From Nitrospirota bacterium (GTDB lineage Bacteria; Nitrospirota; Thermodesulfovibrionia; Thermodesulfovibrionales; JdFR-85), in NCBI GenBank assembly GCA_015492515.1, contig WGEZ01000017.1, positions 1 through 37,861 on the forward strand: a stretch of DNA of 37,861 nt. Direction: 5' to 3'. Both the position numbers and the translations under genes were made by a program. Below the pieces are notes generated by a model. It made no database searches. It saw only the letters and a list, made by a program, of their open reading frames with translations, and was not told the origin of the DNA. Within the stretch, counting starts at the first letter, position 1, and every line of letters starts with the position of its first letter. Shown piece by piece: positions 8,578 to 15,904 of this stretch.

Positions 8578-10142
8578 CGTCTTCCTCGAGGTGCTGTTTC
8601 GCCTCCTCGGCCGTCCGTTTCCATGAAATCCAGCAGGCCGGCCCTGATCCTCTCCAGGAGACCGCTGTCCATCCCCTTCTTCGCTGCGATGACAGGGGGC
8701 GGTAGGGGTGCCGTCTCGGCGAGGACCCGCAGGCGGGCCCTTTCGATGTCATCCTCCATGGACCTCAGCGATGAGAGGCTCACAAAGCCGGCGTCCACTG
8801 CGCCGCGGTACACCTGCATGATCACCTCTTCGAAGGTCCCGAGGGGTACGAAGCCGACCCGCTCGGCCCCGACGCCCAGCTTCTGCAACAGCGCCCTCTG
8901 GGCGAGGTAGCCGGCATCGGAGTAGAAGGAGGTTATACCGACCCTCCTGCCCCTGAGATCACGGGGTGTCCTTACATCCCCCTCGGAGTGGGTGATGATC
9001 AACCCCCTCTCTCCTCCGGGGAGGTCGTACCGGAGGGTCCCGACGAACTCCAGTCCGGAGTCCTTCGCGGCCCCGGCGTATAGGTGCCGGTTCTGGAGGA
9101 ATAGGTCCCCCCTTCCGGTCTTCTGCATCTCCCTGAACTCCTTCAGGCTTTCAGGGATGAGGAGCTGGAAGTGGACGCCCGTCACCCTCGAGAGATGGGA
9201 CATCAGGGGGGTCAGCCGCCTGAAGACGTCGGGTTCAAAGGATACGGGCTCGACAACGAACTTGATGCTCCGCCGCCTCTCGGGGATGACCGCCTTCTCA
9301 CCGGTCACGTTCTTCATCAGGACCCTCACGATGTCGTAGTCCATGTCCCTTGCCTCGGAGAGACCGTCAGCCCCTTCTATGCCGCCGAGGATGGCAGACC
9401 GGTCCTCCCGTCCGTTTACAGAGAGGAGGGCCTGCTTCAGCCTCTCTATGAACTCGCTGCCCAGGGAGGCCCTTGCAACGAAGAGGTACTGGGGGATCGG
9501 GTTCGAGTATCTGAGCACCCTCAGCCCCTTCCCTATGTAGGGCCTGGCGGCCATCTCGGGCACGCCGGTGGCGTCGAACATCCGGGCCATCACCGCTGTA
9601 ATGGCGCTCTCGTCGGAACCGAGCCTCACGACCTCAAGGAAGTCCTCGTCCGTGAGGCCCACCCTCTGGAGCATGATCCTGGGCAGGAGGCCTGAGCCCG
9701 GGCAGTGGTACCTGCCGTAGACGAAGGTCCTGTCCAGGAGGTCGGCTGTCTTGTTGACCGGTGAATCCTCACGCACAAGGAGTACACTCCGGTATTCAGA
9801 GACGCCGTTGATGCTCAGCCTGGCGAGGGGGACGATCGGAACCCGGCTGAAGGCGACACAGTAGAGGGTGGGGCATACGAAGGCGAGATCGGCGTCTCCC
9901 CTCTCGAGGTGCTTGACTATGTCGCTGCTCTTCCTGGCCACCTTCATCTCGATGGAGGTCTCCAGCCTCTCCTCCAGATACCTCTTCAGGGGCAGGAAGT
10001 TCCTGTACATCGTGGAGGGCGATTTCAGGGGGATGAGCATCATCGTCAGCTGATCCCCGGCCCGGGAGGAGACGGCAGGCAGTGTGAGGGAGAGGGAGAC
10101 CACACAGAGGAAGGCGAGCGCTTGCAGGAGACCTCTTCTCAT
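8574..10142 (-). CDS. Tandem PhnD-like periplasmic binding protein (sensory)
   Basis: A secreted protein of 522 residues: a signal peptide (about 1-28, ending near SSRAG) followed by two successive PhnD-type periplasmic binding domains. The first spans roughly 30-290 (DQLTMMLIPL, then DADLAFVCPTLY) and the second roughly 290-510 (IKFVVEPVSFEP, RVGITSFYSD, VDAGFVSLSSL). No ABC permease or ATPase lies next to it, so import is unlikely. The four-base overlap with the sensor kinase instead suggests a ligand-presenting accessory protein, as in AioX/AioS or the PhnD-like domain of TtrS. The ligand is unknown; a sulfur oxyanion is inferred from the neighbouring sox genes. Confidence 0.85.
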   Translation of the reverse strand: MRRGLLQALAFLCVVSLSLTLPAVSSRAGDQLTMMLIPLKSPSTMYRNFLPLKRYLEERLETSIEMKVARKSSDIVKHLERGDADLAFVCPTLYCVAFSRVPIVPLARLSINGVSEYRSVLLVREDSPVNKTADLLDRTFVYGRYHCPGSGLLPRIMLQRVGLTDEDFLEVVRLGSDESAITAVMARMFDATGVPEMAARPYIGKGLRVLRYSNPIPQYLFVARASLGSEFIERLKQALLSVNGREDRSAILGGIEGADGLSEARDMDYDIVRVLMKNVTGEKAVIPERRRSIKFVVEPVSFEPDVFRRLTPLMSHLSRVTGVHFQLLIPESLKEFREMQKTGRGDLFLQNRHLYAGAAKDSGLEFVGTLRYDLPGGERGLIITHSEGDVRTPRDLRGRRVGITSFYSDAGYLAQRALLQKLGVGAERVGFVPLGTFEEVIMQVYRGAVDAGFVSLSSLRSMEDDIERARLRVLAETAPLPPPVIAAKKGMDSGLLERIRAGLLDFMETDGRGGETAPRGRR

Positions 10143-10196
10143 CCAACCTATTTTAGAAAAAAGGCGGCCCCGTTGTGAAGCTGCAGCCCAACGGCG

Positions 10197-11858
10197 TCAG
10201 AGGACGAGGCGGGGTTTCTCATGCCTCACCTTGATCCTCTTCTTCTCCCTGATGTGGTCGAGGACGACCCTGTAGACCTCCGGGCCGCTCTGTTCTGCCA
10301 TGGAGGCCCAGCCGGCCACCGTGTAGTCCTTCTCCGGTTCCACCGGCCTTCCGCGGACCTTCAGGTCCTCTATCCTCCTGCCTGCACCTCCGTTCACCCG
10401 GATGGTGTAGCTCAGCCCCGCCGACCTCACCATGTCCCCGCCCTGCTGTCTGTAAGGGTCGGGGTTGAAGAGGTTATCCGCTATGTCTTCGAGGATGGTC
10501 TTGATCATGCTCCCCTTCAAGGTGGCCTTGTAGGTGTTCGGGTAGGTGATGGCGGTCTGGGAATAGACGTCATCAGCGGTGACAGGGCCGGGCAGCACGG
10601 TCCTGCCCCACCTGAACCCGGGGGAGAAGGCGAAGTCCGTGTCGTAATGCTCAAGCAGCGCCTCGCATATCAGCTCATCGAAGGTGCCGTCCAGGTTTCC
10701 CCGCCTGTAGAGGAGGTCCTCCGTGATCCCCACCACCTCGTCAAGCTCCTTCCTCCGGGGCCCCCGTATCTGCTCGATCAGCCTCGACATATCAGGGTCA
10801 GGCTCTATCATCGCCGAGACGACCGGTATCAGTCTGTAGGAGTACCCCCTCACCCTCCTGTCCTTGACGTCGAGGTCGAGCCTGGAGAGGAACTTCCCGT
10901 AGCAACCTGAGGCTATCACCAGGGTCCTGCCCACCTCCATCGGTCTCGGCACCGCGTCATGGGTGTGGCCGCCCATGATCACGTCTATCCCCTTGACCCT
11001 CCGCGCCATCTTCTTGTCCACGTCCGTCCCGTTATGGGAGATCACCACCACGAGGTCCACCTTCTTGGCCCTCACCTCGTCCACCACCGCCTGCAAGTTC
11101 TCTTCCTTTATCCCGAAGGACCAATCGGGGATGAACCTCCGGGGGTTTGCAATGGGCGTATAGGGGAAGGCCTGACCGATGATGGCGACCGAGAGGCCTG
11201 CTAGGGACTTTATCACATAGGGCCTGAAGATCGGATCTCCCCAGGTGGCGTCATGGACGTTCTGGGCGACGAAGGGGAAGTTCATCTTCTTCAGCAGCTC
11301 CAGGAAACGCGACTCGCCGTAGGTGAACTCCCAGTGGCCGGTCATGGCGTCACAGCCGAGGTGGTTAAGCACCCTCACCATGTCCTCACCACCCGTCCAG
11401 AGGCTTGTTGCTGAGCCCTGCAGCGTGTCACCCGTGTCCAGATACAGCACCTTCCCGTTCCTCTCGGCCCTGATCATCTTGATGAGCGTCGCCAGGTGCG
11501 AGAACCCTCCCATCTTCCCGTACTCCTTTGCGAGGGCGAGGAAGTCCTCACTCGTGTATGCGTATGCCTCGAGGGAGCGGGGCCTGAATCCATAGTACCG
11601 CAGGAAGTCTCGGCCTGTGAGATGGGGGGGCTGTGCCTCGTTCTCACCGACGCCTATGTTGGTGTCGGGTTCCCTGTAGTAGATGGGGACGAGCTGGGCA
11701 TGGGTGTCCGTGGTATGCAGGAGGGTTATGTTGCCCCTGGCGTCGAACCTGAAGAGGCTTTCAGGTCCCAGGGCCTTTGCAAGGGCCGATGGTGACGCGG
11801 CGGCGGCCCCTGCGGCAAGGGTGATCAGCTGAATGAACTCGCGCCTGGTGATACTCAT
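10197..11858 (-). CDS. soxB: Thiosulfohydrolase SoxB
   Basis: A periplasmic dimanganese hydrolase that releases sulfate from the SoxY-bound thiosulfonate intermediate. The 553-residue length is typical. It has a Tat-type leader (TRREFIQLI plus an alanine-rich stretch). Metal-ligand motifs are present: LLHTTDTHAQ, LYLDTGDTLQGS, GHWEFTYG (about 172-179, the SoxB form of the 5'-nucleotidase GNHE motif), VVISHNGTD and IMGGHTHD. A strong ribosome site (GGGAGGAG) precedes ATG 11858. It follows soxZ by 25 bases in the order soxY-soxZ-soxB. SoxXA and SoxCD are not in the window. Confidence 0.95.
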   Translation of the reverse strand: MSITRREFIQLITLAAGAAAASPSALAKALGPESLFRFDARGNITLLHTTDTHAQLVPIYYREPDTNIGVGENEAQPPHLTGRDFLRYYGFRPRSLEAYAYTSEDFLALAKEYGKMGGFSHLATLIKMIRAERNGKVLYLDTGDTLQGSATSLWTGGEDMVRVLNHLGCDAMTGHWEFTYGESRFLELLKKMNFPFVAQNVHDATWGDPIFRPYVIKSLAGLSVAIIGQAFPYTPIANPRRFIPDWSFGIKEENLQAVVDEVRAKKVDLVVVISHNGTDVDKKMARRVKGIDVIMGGHTHDAVPRPMEVGRTLVIASGCYGKFLSRLDLDVKDRRVRGYSYRLIPVVSAMIEPDPDMSRLIEQIRGPRRKELDEVVGITEDLLYRRGNLDGTFDELICEALLEHYDTDFAFSPGFRWGRTVLPGPVTADDVYSQTAITYPNTYKATLKGSMIKTILEDIADNLFNPDPYRQQGGDMVRSAGLSYTIRVNGGAGRRIEDLKVRGRPVEPEKDYTVAGWASMAEQSGPEVYRVVLDHIREKKRIKVRHEKPRLVL

Positions 11859-11883
11859 AAAATGCTCCTCCCTCGGCAGGGCT

Positions 11884-12219
11884 TCAATCGGGCTTTATCT
11901 GGACCGTCTTTTCATAGACCCCGCCGCGGTTGTCCTTCCAGATGATCCTGAGGGGGGCGGCCTTGTCGACCTTCAGGTGGAAGGTTATGAGGGGGTTGGC
12001 ACTGACGGCGAAGGACCAGTCGAAGCGCGTCACCAGGGTGTCACCGTAGAAGACGGTGACCTCGTTTATGTAATGGGCCGGGATCCTTTCGCCCGTGTTC
12101 TTGTCCTTCCTCAGCCCCGTCTCCATCGGGTGTATGATCAAGGCCTTCACCGGTATTACATCGCCCTTCTTTACGACCCGCGGTATTCTAATCTTGATGG
12201 TTCCGATCTTTCCTGGCAT
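11884..12219 (-). CDS. soxZ: Sulfur-carrier subunit SoxZ
   Basis: A 111-residue immunoglobulin-fold partner of SoxY in the SoxYZ carrier. It has the SoxZ pattern: IGTIKIRIP at the start, PVKALIIHPMETG, HYINEVTVFYG, then the SANPLITFHLKV strand. There is no signal peptide, as is usual, because SoxZ is exported with Tat-targeted SoxY. AAGGAGG stands nine bases before ATG 12219. It lies 42 bases after soxY and 25 before soxB, so the three are one operon. Confidence 0.95.
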   Translation of the reverse strand: MPGKIGTIKIRIPRVVKKGDVIPVKALIIHPMETGLRKDKNTGERIPAHYINEVTVFYGDTLVTRFDWSFAVSANPLITFHLKVDKAAPLRIIWKDNRGGVYEKTVQIKPD

Positions 12220-12261
12220 TTTCGAGAGCCTCCTTGTAGGGACGGTTTTGGGTCGGCGGCG

Positions 12262-12783
12262 TCATCCTCCGCAGCCTCCGATGGTCACCTTCACGGATTT
12301 GATGTCACCGTAGAGCCTTCCGTCGTTCATCTCGGCGACGGCCCGGACGTTCGAGGTCTGCCGCATCTTGATCCTTATGGAGAGCGATGCCTTGCCGTTT
12401 GCCGGTGAGAGCTCCGCACTGGCGATGTAGGGGTTGAAGTTTCCGTCCACGAAGATGTATATCCTCTTGACGTAGCTGTCCTTCTCCATCGGGAGGTCAG
12501 AGGTTACCGTCACGGGGACCACGGCGCCGTTCTCCGCGATTATGGGCACCTTCAGCTTCACATGCGCCATCTCTATCTTCCGGTCACCGAAGTGTTTCCT
12601 CAGGACCTCCTTGATGTTCTTGATCTCGATGACGTCGGCGCCCTTGCCGTCCTTCCCTGTGGCAGCGGATGCCCCGTGGTGCGGCAGCGGAAGCGTCCCT
12701 GTCATCAGGAGGGCGGCGCAGGCAGCAGAGGTCGTCTTTATGAACTGCCGTCTTGAAATCCTGTCTCTCTGCATCTCTTTCAT
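12262..12783 (-). CDS. soxY: Sulfur-carrier protein SoxY
   Basis: A periplasmic carrier to which sulfur intermediates are covalently bound. It has a Tat leader (ISRRQFIKTTSAACAALL) and ends in the diagnostic mobile arm GGCGG, whose cysteine carries the substrate. The middle shows the SoxY core (VKLKVPIIAENGAVVPVTV, then KRIYIFVDGNFNPYIAS). Length is 173 residues. Start ATG 12783 has AGAGGT about seven bases upstream; a second in-frame ATG at 12774 keeps the Tat motif and is possible. It opens the soxYZB block after a 243-bp gap that contains a long perfect palindrome. Confidence 0.95.
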   Translation of the reverse strand: MKEMQRDRISRRQFIKTTSAACAALLMTGTLPLPHHGASAATGKDGKGADVIEIKNIKEVLRKHFGDRKIEMAHVKLKVPIIAENGAVVPVTVTSDLPMEKDSYVKRIYIFVDGNFNPYIASAELSPANGKASLSIRIKMRQTSNVRAVAEMNDGRLYGDIKSVKVTIGGCGG

Positions 12784-12988
12784 GCTTCTACCTCTCGGAG
12801 CTTTTTACAATATCGGCCCTTGCCGAAGACCTGCGAAGCGTTTTCAATACCCCGCCCCCTGTCTTAAGCCGGACCACAAATGTACTGGTTCCCGTCGCCA
12901 CCCACCTTCCGGCCGGATATGGCATGTCCTGGAGTCAACCGAGACCCCTGCACCGGCGGGCCCGATGAGGCGGGGATGCCTGAGGCCT

Positions 12989-13018
12989 CACCCCCCTTCC
13001 TTTCAAGGAAGGGGGGTG
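12989..13018. repeat. 14-bp perfect inverted repeat, likely terminator or dispersed palindrome
   Basis: CACCCCCCTTCCTT is followed after two bases by its exact reverse complement, just beyond the DsrE-like stop (13027) in the 12784-13026 gap. No T-run follows, so it is either a Rho-independent-like stall hairpin or a copy of a dispersed palindrome. The sequence just outside (CCTGAGGCCTCAC) resembles the edge of the hairpin at 29431-29474. Confidence 0.6.
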
Positions 13019-13026
13019 CTTGAGCG

Positions 13027-13521
13027 CTATTTGACCTTTATGTAGGCGAACCCCTGATCCTGGAGCTCGACGACCCTCACCTGACCCGAAGAGATCATGC
13101 CCACGAAGGGCTTCAGCTTCTTCTTCGGTGTGTTCGTCCTCTGGAGGGTTATGCTGCACTGCTCGACCTTGATGCCGTAGCCGTCCACCAGGCTCGTCAA
13201 CCTCTCCTCGATCCCCTTGGCGAGTTTCGGCGGGATCTTGTCCTTCTCCCACTTCGTACCCTTCCGGTCTTTGAGCAGGAACTTCACACAGGCCGAGTTG
13301 GCGACCAACCTCACGTCGTAGGGGATGTTGTTGGTGGTGTAGTAGTTGACGAGGTTGTAGATGTTCCGGAGTGTGGCGTTGAACCTCTTCGCATTACCGT
13401 AGTCGCAGTGATAGACCGCCTTTCTGACCTTCTCCTCCGCCCTGCTCCAGGAAGGCGTAAGGAGCAGCCCCGCCAGAGCGAGTCCCAGAATGGTGACACT
13501 CAGAAACCTTCCCAATACCAT
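13027..13521 (-). CDS. Periplasmic DsrE-like sulfur-relay protein
   Basis: A 164-residue secreted protein with a clear signal peptide (hydrophobic 5-22, cleavage near SWSRAEE). The mature part has the DsrE/DsrF-like pattern: KAVYHCDYG, then RFNATLRNIYNLVNYY and VRLVANSACVKFLL. Two cysteines are positioned where DsrE-fold proteins keep conserved residues; the one in NSACVKF is the likely sulfur or redox site. Cytoplasmic DsrEFH relay sulfur to DsrC; a periplasmic version beside soxYZB suggests handling of Sox-derived sulfur, which is inference. A consensus AAGGAGG stands seven bases before ATG 13521. Confidence 0.8.
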   Translation of the reverse strand: MVLGRFLSVTILGLALAGLLLTPSWSRAEEKVRKAVYHCDYGNAKRFNATLRNIYNLVNYYTTNNIPYDVRLVANSACVKFLLKDRKGTKWEKDKIPPKLAKGIEERLTSLVDGYGIKVEQCSITLQRTNTPKKKLKPFVGMISSGQVRVVELQDQGFAYIKVK

Positions 13522-13608
13522 ACCGTTACCTCCTTGTCCTTTTCCGTCCGTGCTTCTGACAGACGGTGTTTTTTTCTCCTTCCACCGGGAATCGGTGAGA
13601 AGGTACCG

Positions 13609-14028
13609 CTATCTCGCCTCTTTCACGCAGTCGCCCTCCTCTTCACCCCCTACCACGATGCAGAGCAGATCCTTGAAGTCCTCCCTCGTCACGGCCCCCG
13701 GGATCCTCAGAAGCTCCTCCCCCTCGGGGGAGAGGAATATGAACGTGGGGGCACCCTTTACCCCGTGTTTGGTCACGAGCTCCTTCCCCGTCAACCCCTC
13801 GCCTTCCACCACGCTCCTGCTGTGTACGTCCACCCTTATGATGTCGGTGTTCCTTTCAAGGATGCCCCTTATGGAGGGGTCCTTCAGGACCTCGTCCATG
13901 AGACGGCACCAGTGACACCCCCTGTCGTAGAAGTAGATCAGCTTCACCTCAGCCGCACCGGTTGCTGTCGCTGCAGGGACTGCCCAGAGGGCGATGATGA
14001 TCGTTACGAGTAGATGCCTCATGGTCAT
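13609..14028 (-). CDS. SoxW-like periplasmic thioredoxin
   Basis: A 139-residue secreted thioredoxin-fold protein. The leader is hydrophobic (about 4-22). The redox motif is CHWC in YFYDRGCHWCRLMDEV (about 38-41), and the cis-proline loop is GVKGAPTFIFLS. CxWC thioredoxins of the SoxW/DsbE-like group keep the SoxYZ cysteine reduced, and the position upstream of soxY fits that. A third cysteine pair candidate (LCIVVGG, GDCVKEAR) sits at the C-terminus. The start may be ATG 14028 or ATG 14022; neither has a strong ribosome site. The gene lies 87 bases before the DsrE-like gene. Confidence 0.82.
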   Translation of the reverse strand: MTMRHLLVTIIIALWAVPAATATGAAEVKLIYFYDRGCHWCRLMDEVLKDPSIRGILERNTDIIRVDVHSRSVVEGEGLTGKELVTKHGVKGAPTFIFLSPEGEELLRIPGAVTREDFKDLLCIVVGGEEEGDCVKEAR

Positions 14029-14156
14029 AAAGGATTGCTTATCCTGCCATTAATATACAAAATACATGCCTGAAAAACCGGGGGGCCTGAGATCTCCGCT
14101 GTTCATTTTGGTACACTTTCCACGGAGGGGATGTTCAATTATGTCCCCGCGCCGAT

Positions 14157-14531
14157 TCATCCCGTAAAGGACCGGATCAGGGGGATGGCCGTAAGGGTCA
14201 GGAAGGCCGCGAGGAGCAGCAGCGCCACGAGGAGGGCCTTCCTTCCGCCCCGGTCGAGCCAGGGAAGATACAGCAGGAGCAGCACCGCCGCGAGGGGCAG
14301 GACCACCGTGCCGATGAAGGCCCAGCTGCCCGGAAAGTACCTGACGAGCTGGTAGAGCCAGAGGAAGTACCATTCAGGCATGGGCTGGTACGGTGAGGTG
14401 AAGTCGATGGGTCTGCCTATCCTCCGGGGGAAGAGCAACGCCAGGGCGAGGAGCAGCTCGATGGTGAGGAAGACCACCAGGAGGACCTCGCTCAGGTAGT
14501 CCGGGTAGAACCTCTTCTTATCGTTCTCCAT
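14157..14531 (-). CDS. Orphan cytochrome b C-terminal (subunit IV-like) membrane protein
   Basis: A 124-residue membrane protein matching the C-terminal half of cytochrome b, i.e. subunit IV of b6f-type complexes. It shows the quinol-site motif PEWY in MPEWYFLWLYQLVRYFPGS, a preceding helix with FYPDYLSEVLLVVF, and two further helices. Start ATG 14531 lies inside the end of the M16 gene (14-bp overlap). The haem-bearing N-terminal half and the Rieske protein are absent from the window, so on its own it cannot form a bc complex. It may serve a complex encoded elsewhere, or have a new partner. A further 25 or so residues could be read upstream but do not look native. Confidence 0.78.
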   Translation of the reverse strand: MENDKKRFYPDYLSEVLLVVFLTIELLLALALLFPRRIGRPIDFTSPYQPMPEWYFLWLYQLVRYFPGSWAFIGTVVLPLAAVLLLLYLPWLDRGGRKALLVALLLLAAFLTLTAIPLIRSFTG

Positions 14532-15888
14532 CCCCTCTTGCCGCCTGGATCCCCGTCTTCTCGATATCCGCCACCACGACGAGGACGTGATCATCCGGAT
14601 GGAGATACTCTCCTGCCACCCGGAGGACGTCCTCCCTGGTGACGGAGTTTATGAATCCCGGATACCTCCGGTCGTAGTCGATCCCCAGGCCGTAGAACTC
14701 GGTGAGCGCAAGGAAGTCGGCGATCTTCCCCATTGTATCGAGCCTCCTCGGGAAGCTTCCCGTCAGATAGGCCTTGGCGTCCTTCAACTCCTCCTCGGAG
14801 ACGGGCTCCTTCCGGATCCTCCTCATCTCCTCGATTATGACCTCTATTACCGTCTTTGCCGAGGCGTTCTTCGTCTGGACGCCGACCTTGAATACGCCCC
14901 TGTCCTGGTCAGAGGTGAAGTAGCTGTGTACGTCATAGGCCAGTCCCATGTCGTCCCTTATCCGGCTCATCAGCCTCGAGGCGAAGCCGCCGCCGCCGAA
15001 TATGTAGTTCATCACCGAGACGGCGTAGTAGTCCGGGTTTGCCCTCCTTATCCCGATGTGGCCGAGGGCGATGTTCGCCTGTGTGAGGTCCCTGTCCAGG
15101 GTGATCACCTTCCGGCCCTTGAGCTCCGGCACAGGGGGCATCCTCCGCTCGGGCACCTCCTTCCTCTCCCAGCCGGAGAGGTATCGCCTGAGGAGTGCCT
15201 CCAGCTCCTCGCGGCTGAGGTCTCCCACCACCGAGAGGATGGAGTTGTTCGGTCTGTAGAAGGCCCTGTAGAACCGGATGATGTCCTCCCTGCCGATCCG
15301 GTCGATGCTCTCAGGCGTGCCTTCGACCAGCCTGCCATAGGGGTGATCGCCGTAGAGGGCCTCCCTGAAGAGCCTGGCGGCGACGAAACCGGGGTCTTCC
15401 TCGCGCTGTTTCAGCGCCCCCTTTATCAGCTCCTTCTTCCTCCTGATCTCCTCCTCGGGAAACGTCGGGTTCAGGAGGATGTCGGAGAGGAGATCGAACC
15501 CCTTCTCGACGTCCTTCTTCAGTACCGAGAGGGTGACGGTGGTGTAGTCCCTGTCCGTCGATGTGGAGAGTTCGGCGCCGATGAACTCCGTCTCCTCGCT
15601 TATCTGCTCCGAGGTCCTCTCAGCCGTCCCCTCTGTCAGGAGCTCCGCCACGAGGTTGGCAAGACCCGCCAGCCGGACAGGCTCGTCAGAGGGGGAGGCC
15701 TTTACCAGCAGGGTGACCTTCACTATCGGGAGGTGGTGTTTCTCTGCATGAAGCACCACCAGGCCGTTCGGCCTCACCACCCTCTCGGCCTCGATGGCCC
15801 ACAACAAGCCGGGGTTGAGGAGTACAAGGAACAGGGCCGCCGCGAGCAACCACGGCTGTAGTCTCACCCCTGCTGTCTTCCCCGTCAC
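14518..15888 (-). CDS. M16 peptidase homologue without catalytic motif (pseudo-subunit)
   Basis: A 456-residue secreted M16-family protein (signal peptide about 8-32). The zinc motif HXXEH is missing: the equivalent helix reads AGLANLVAELLTEGT. The family fold is otherwise recognisable (PNGLVVLHAEKHHLP, GGGGFASRLMSRIRDDMGLAYDVHS). In two-subunit M16 enzymes the inactive partner binds substrate, so this should pair with the catalytic protein encoded 16 bases upstream. GTG 15888 is preceded by GGAGG five bases away. Its 3' end overlaps the cytochrome b-like gene. Confidence 0.9.
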   Translation of the reverse strand: MTGKTAGVRLQPWLLAAALFLVLLNPGLLWAIEAERVVRPNGLVVLHAEKHHLPIVKVTLLVKASPSDEPVRLAGLANLVAELLTEGTAERTSEQISEETEFIGAELSTSTDRDYTTVTLSVLKKDVEKGFDLLSDILLNPTFPEEEIRRKKELIKGALKQREEDPGFVAARLFREALYGDHPYGRLVEGTPESIDRIGREDIIRFYRAFYRPNNSILSVVGDLSREELEALLRRYLSGWERKEVPERRMPPVPELKGRKVITLDRDLTQANIALGHIGIRRANPDYYAVSVMNYIFGGGGFASRLMSRIRDDMGLAYDVHSYFTSDQDRGVFKVGVQTKNASAKTVIEVIIEEMRRIRKEPVSEEELKDAKAYLTGSFPRRLDTMGKIADFLALTEFYGLGIDYDRRYPGFINSVTREDVLRVAGEYLHPDDHVLVVVADIEKTGIQAARGDGER

Positions 15889-15904
15889 CTTCGCCTCCCC
15901 CTCT

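Noticed and set aside
8574-10142. Phosphonate or phosphite importer binding protein
   Set aside because: No permease or ATPase is adjacent, the protein has two binding domains, and it is translationally coupled to a histidine kinase.
14029-14060. TGGCAG...AAGCAA on the minus strand before the SoxW-like gene as a sigma-54 promoter
   Set aside because: GG and GC are eight bases apart instead of the required ten, so the NtrC-type regulator cannot be tied to this site.
14587-15861. Plus-strand open frame of 424 codons
   Set aside because: Antisense shadow of the inactive M16 gene with biased composition and no recognisable domain.
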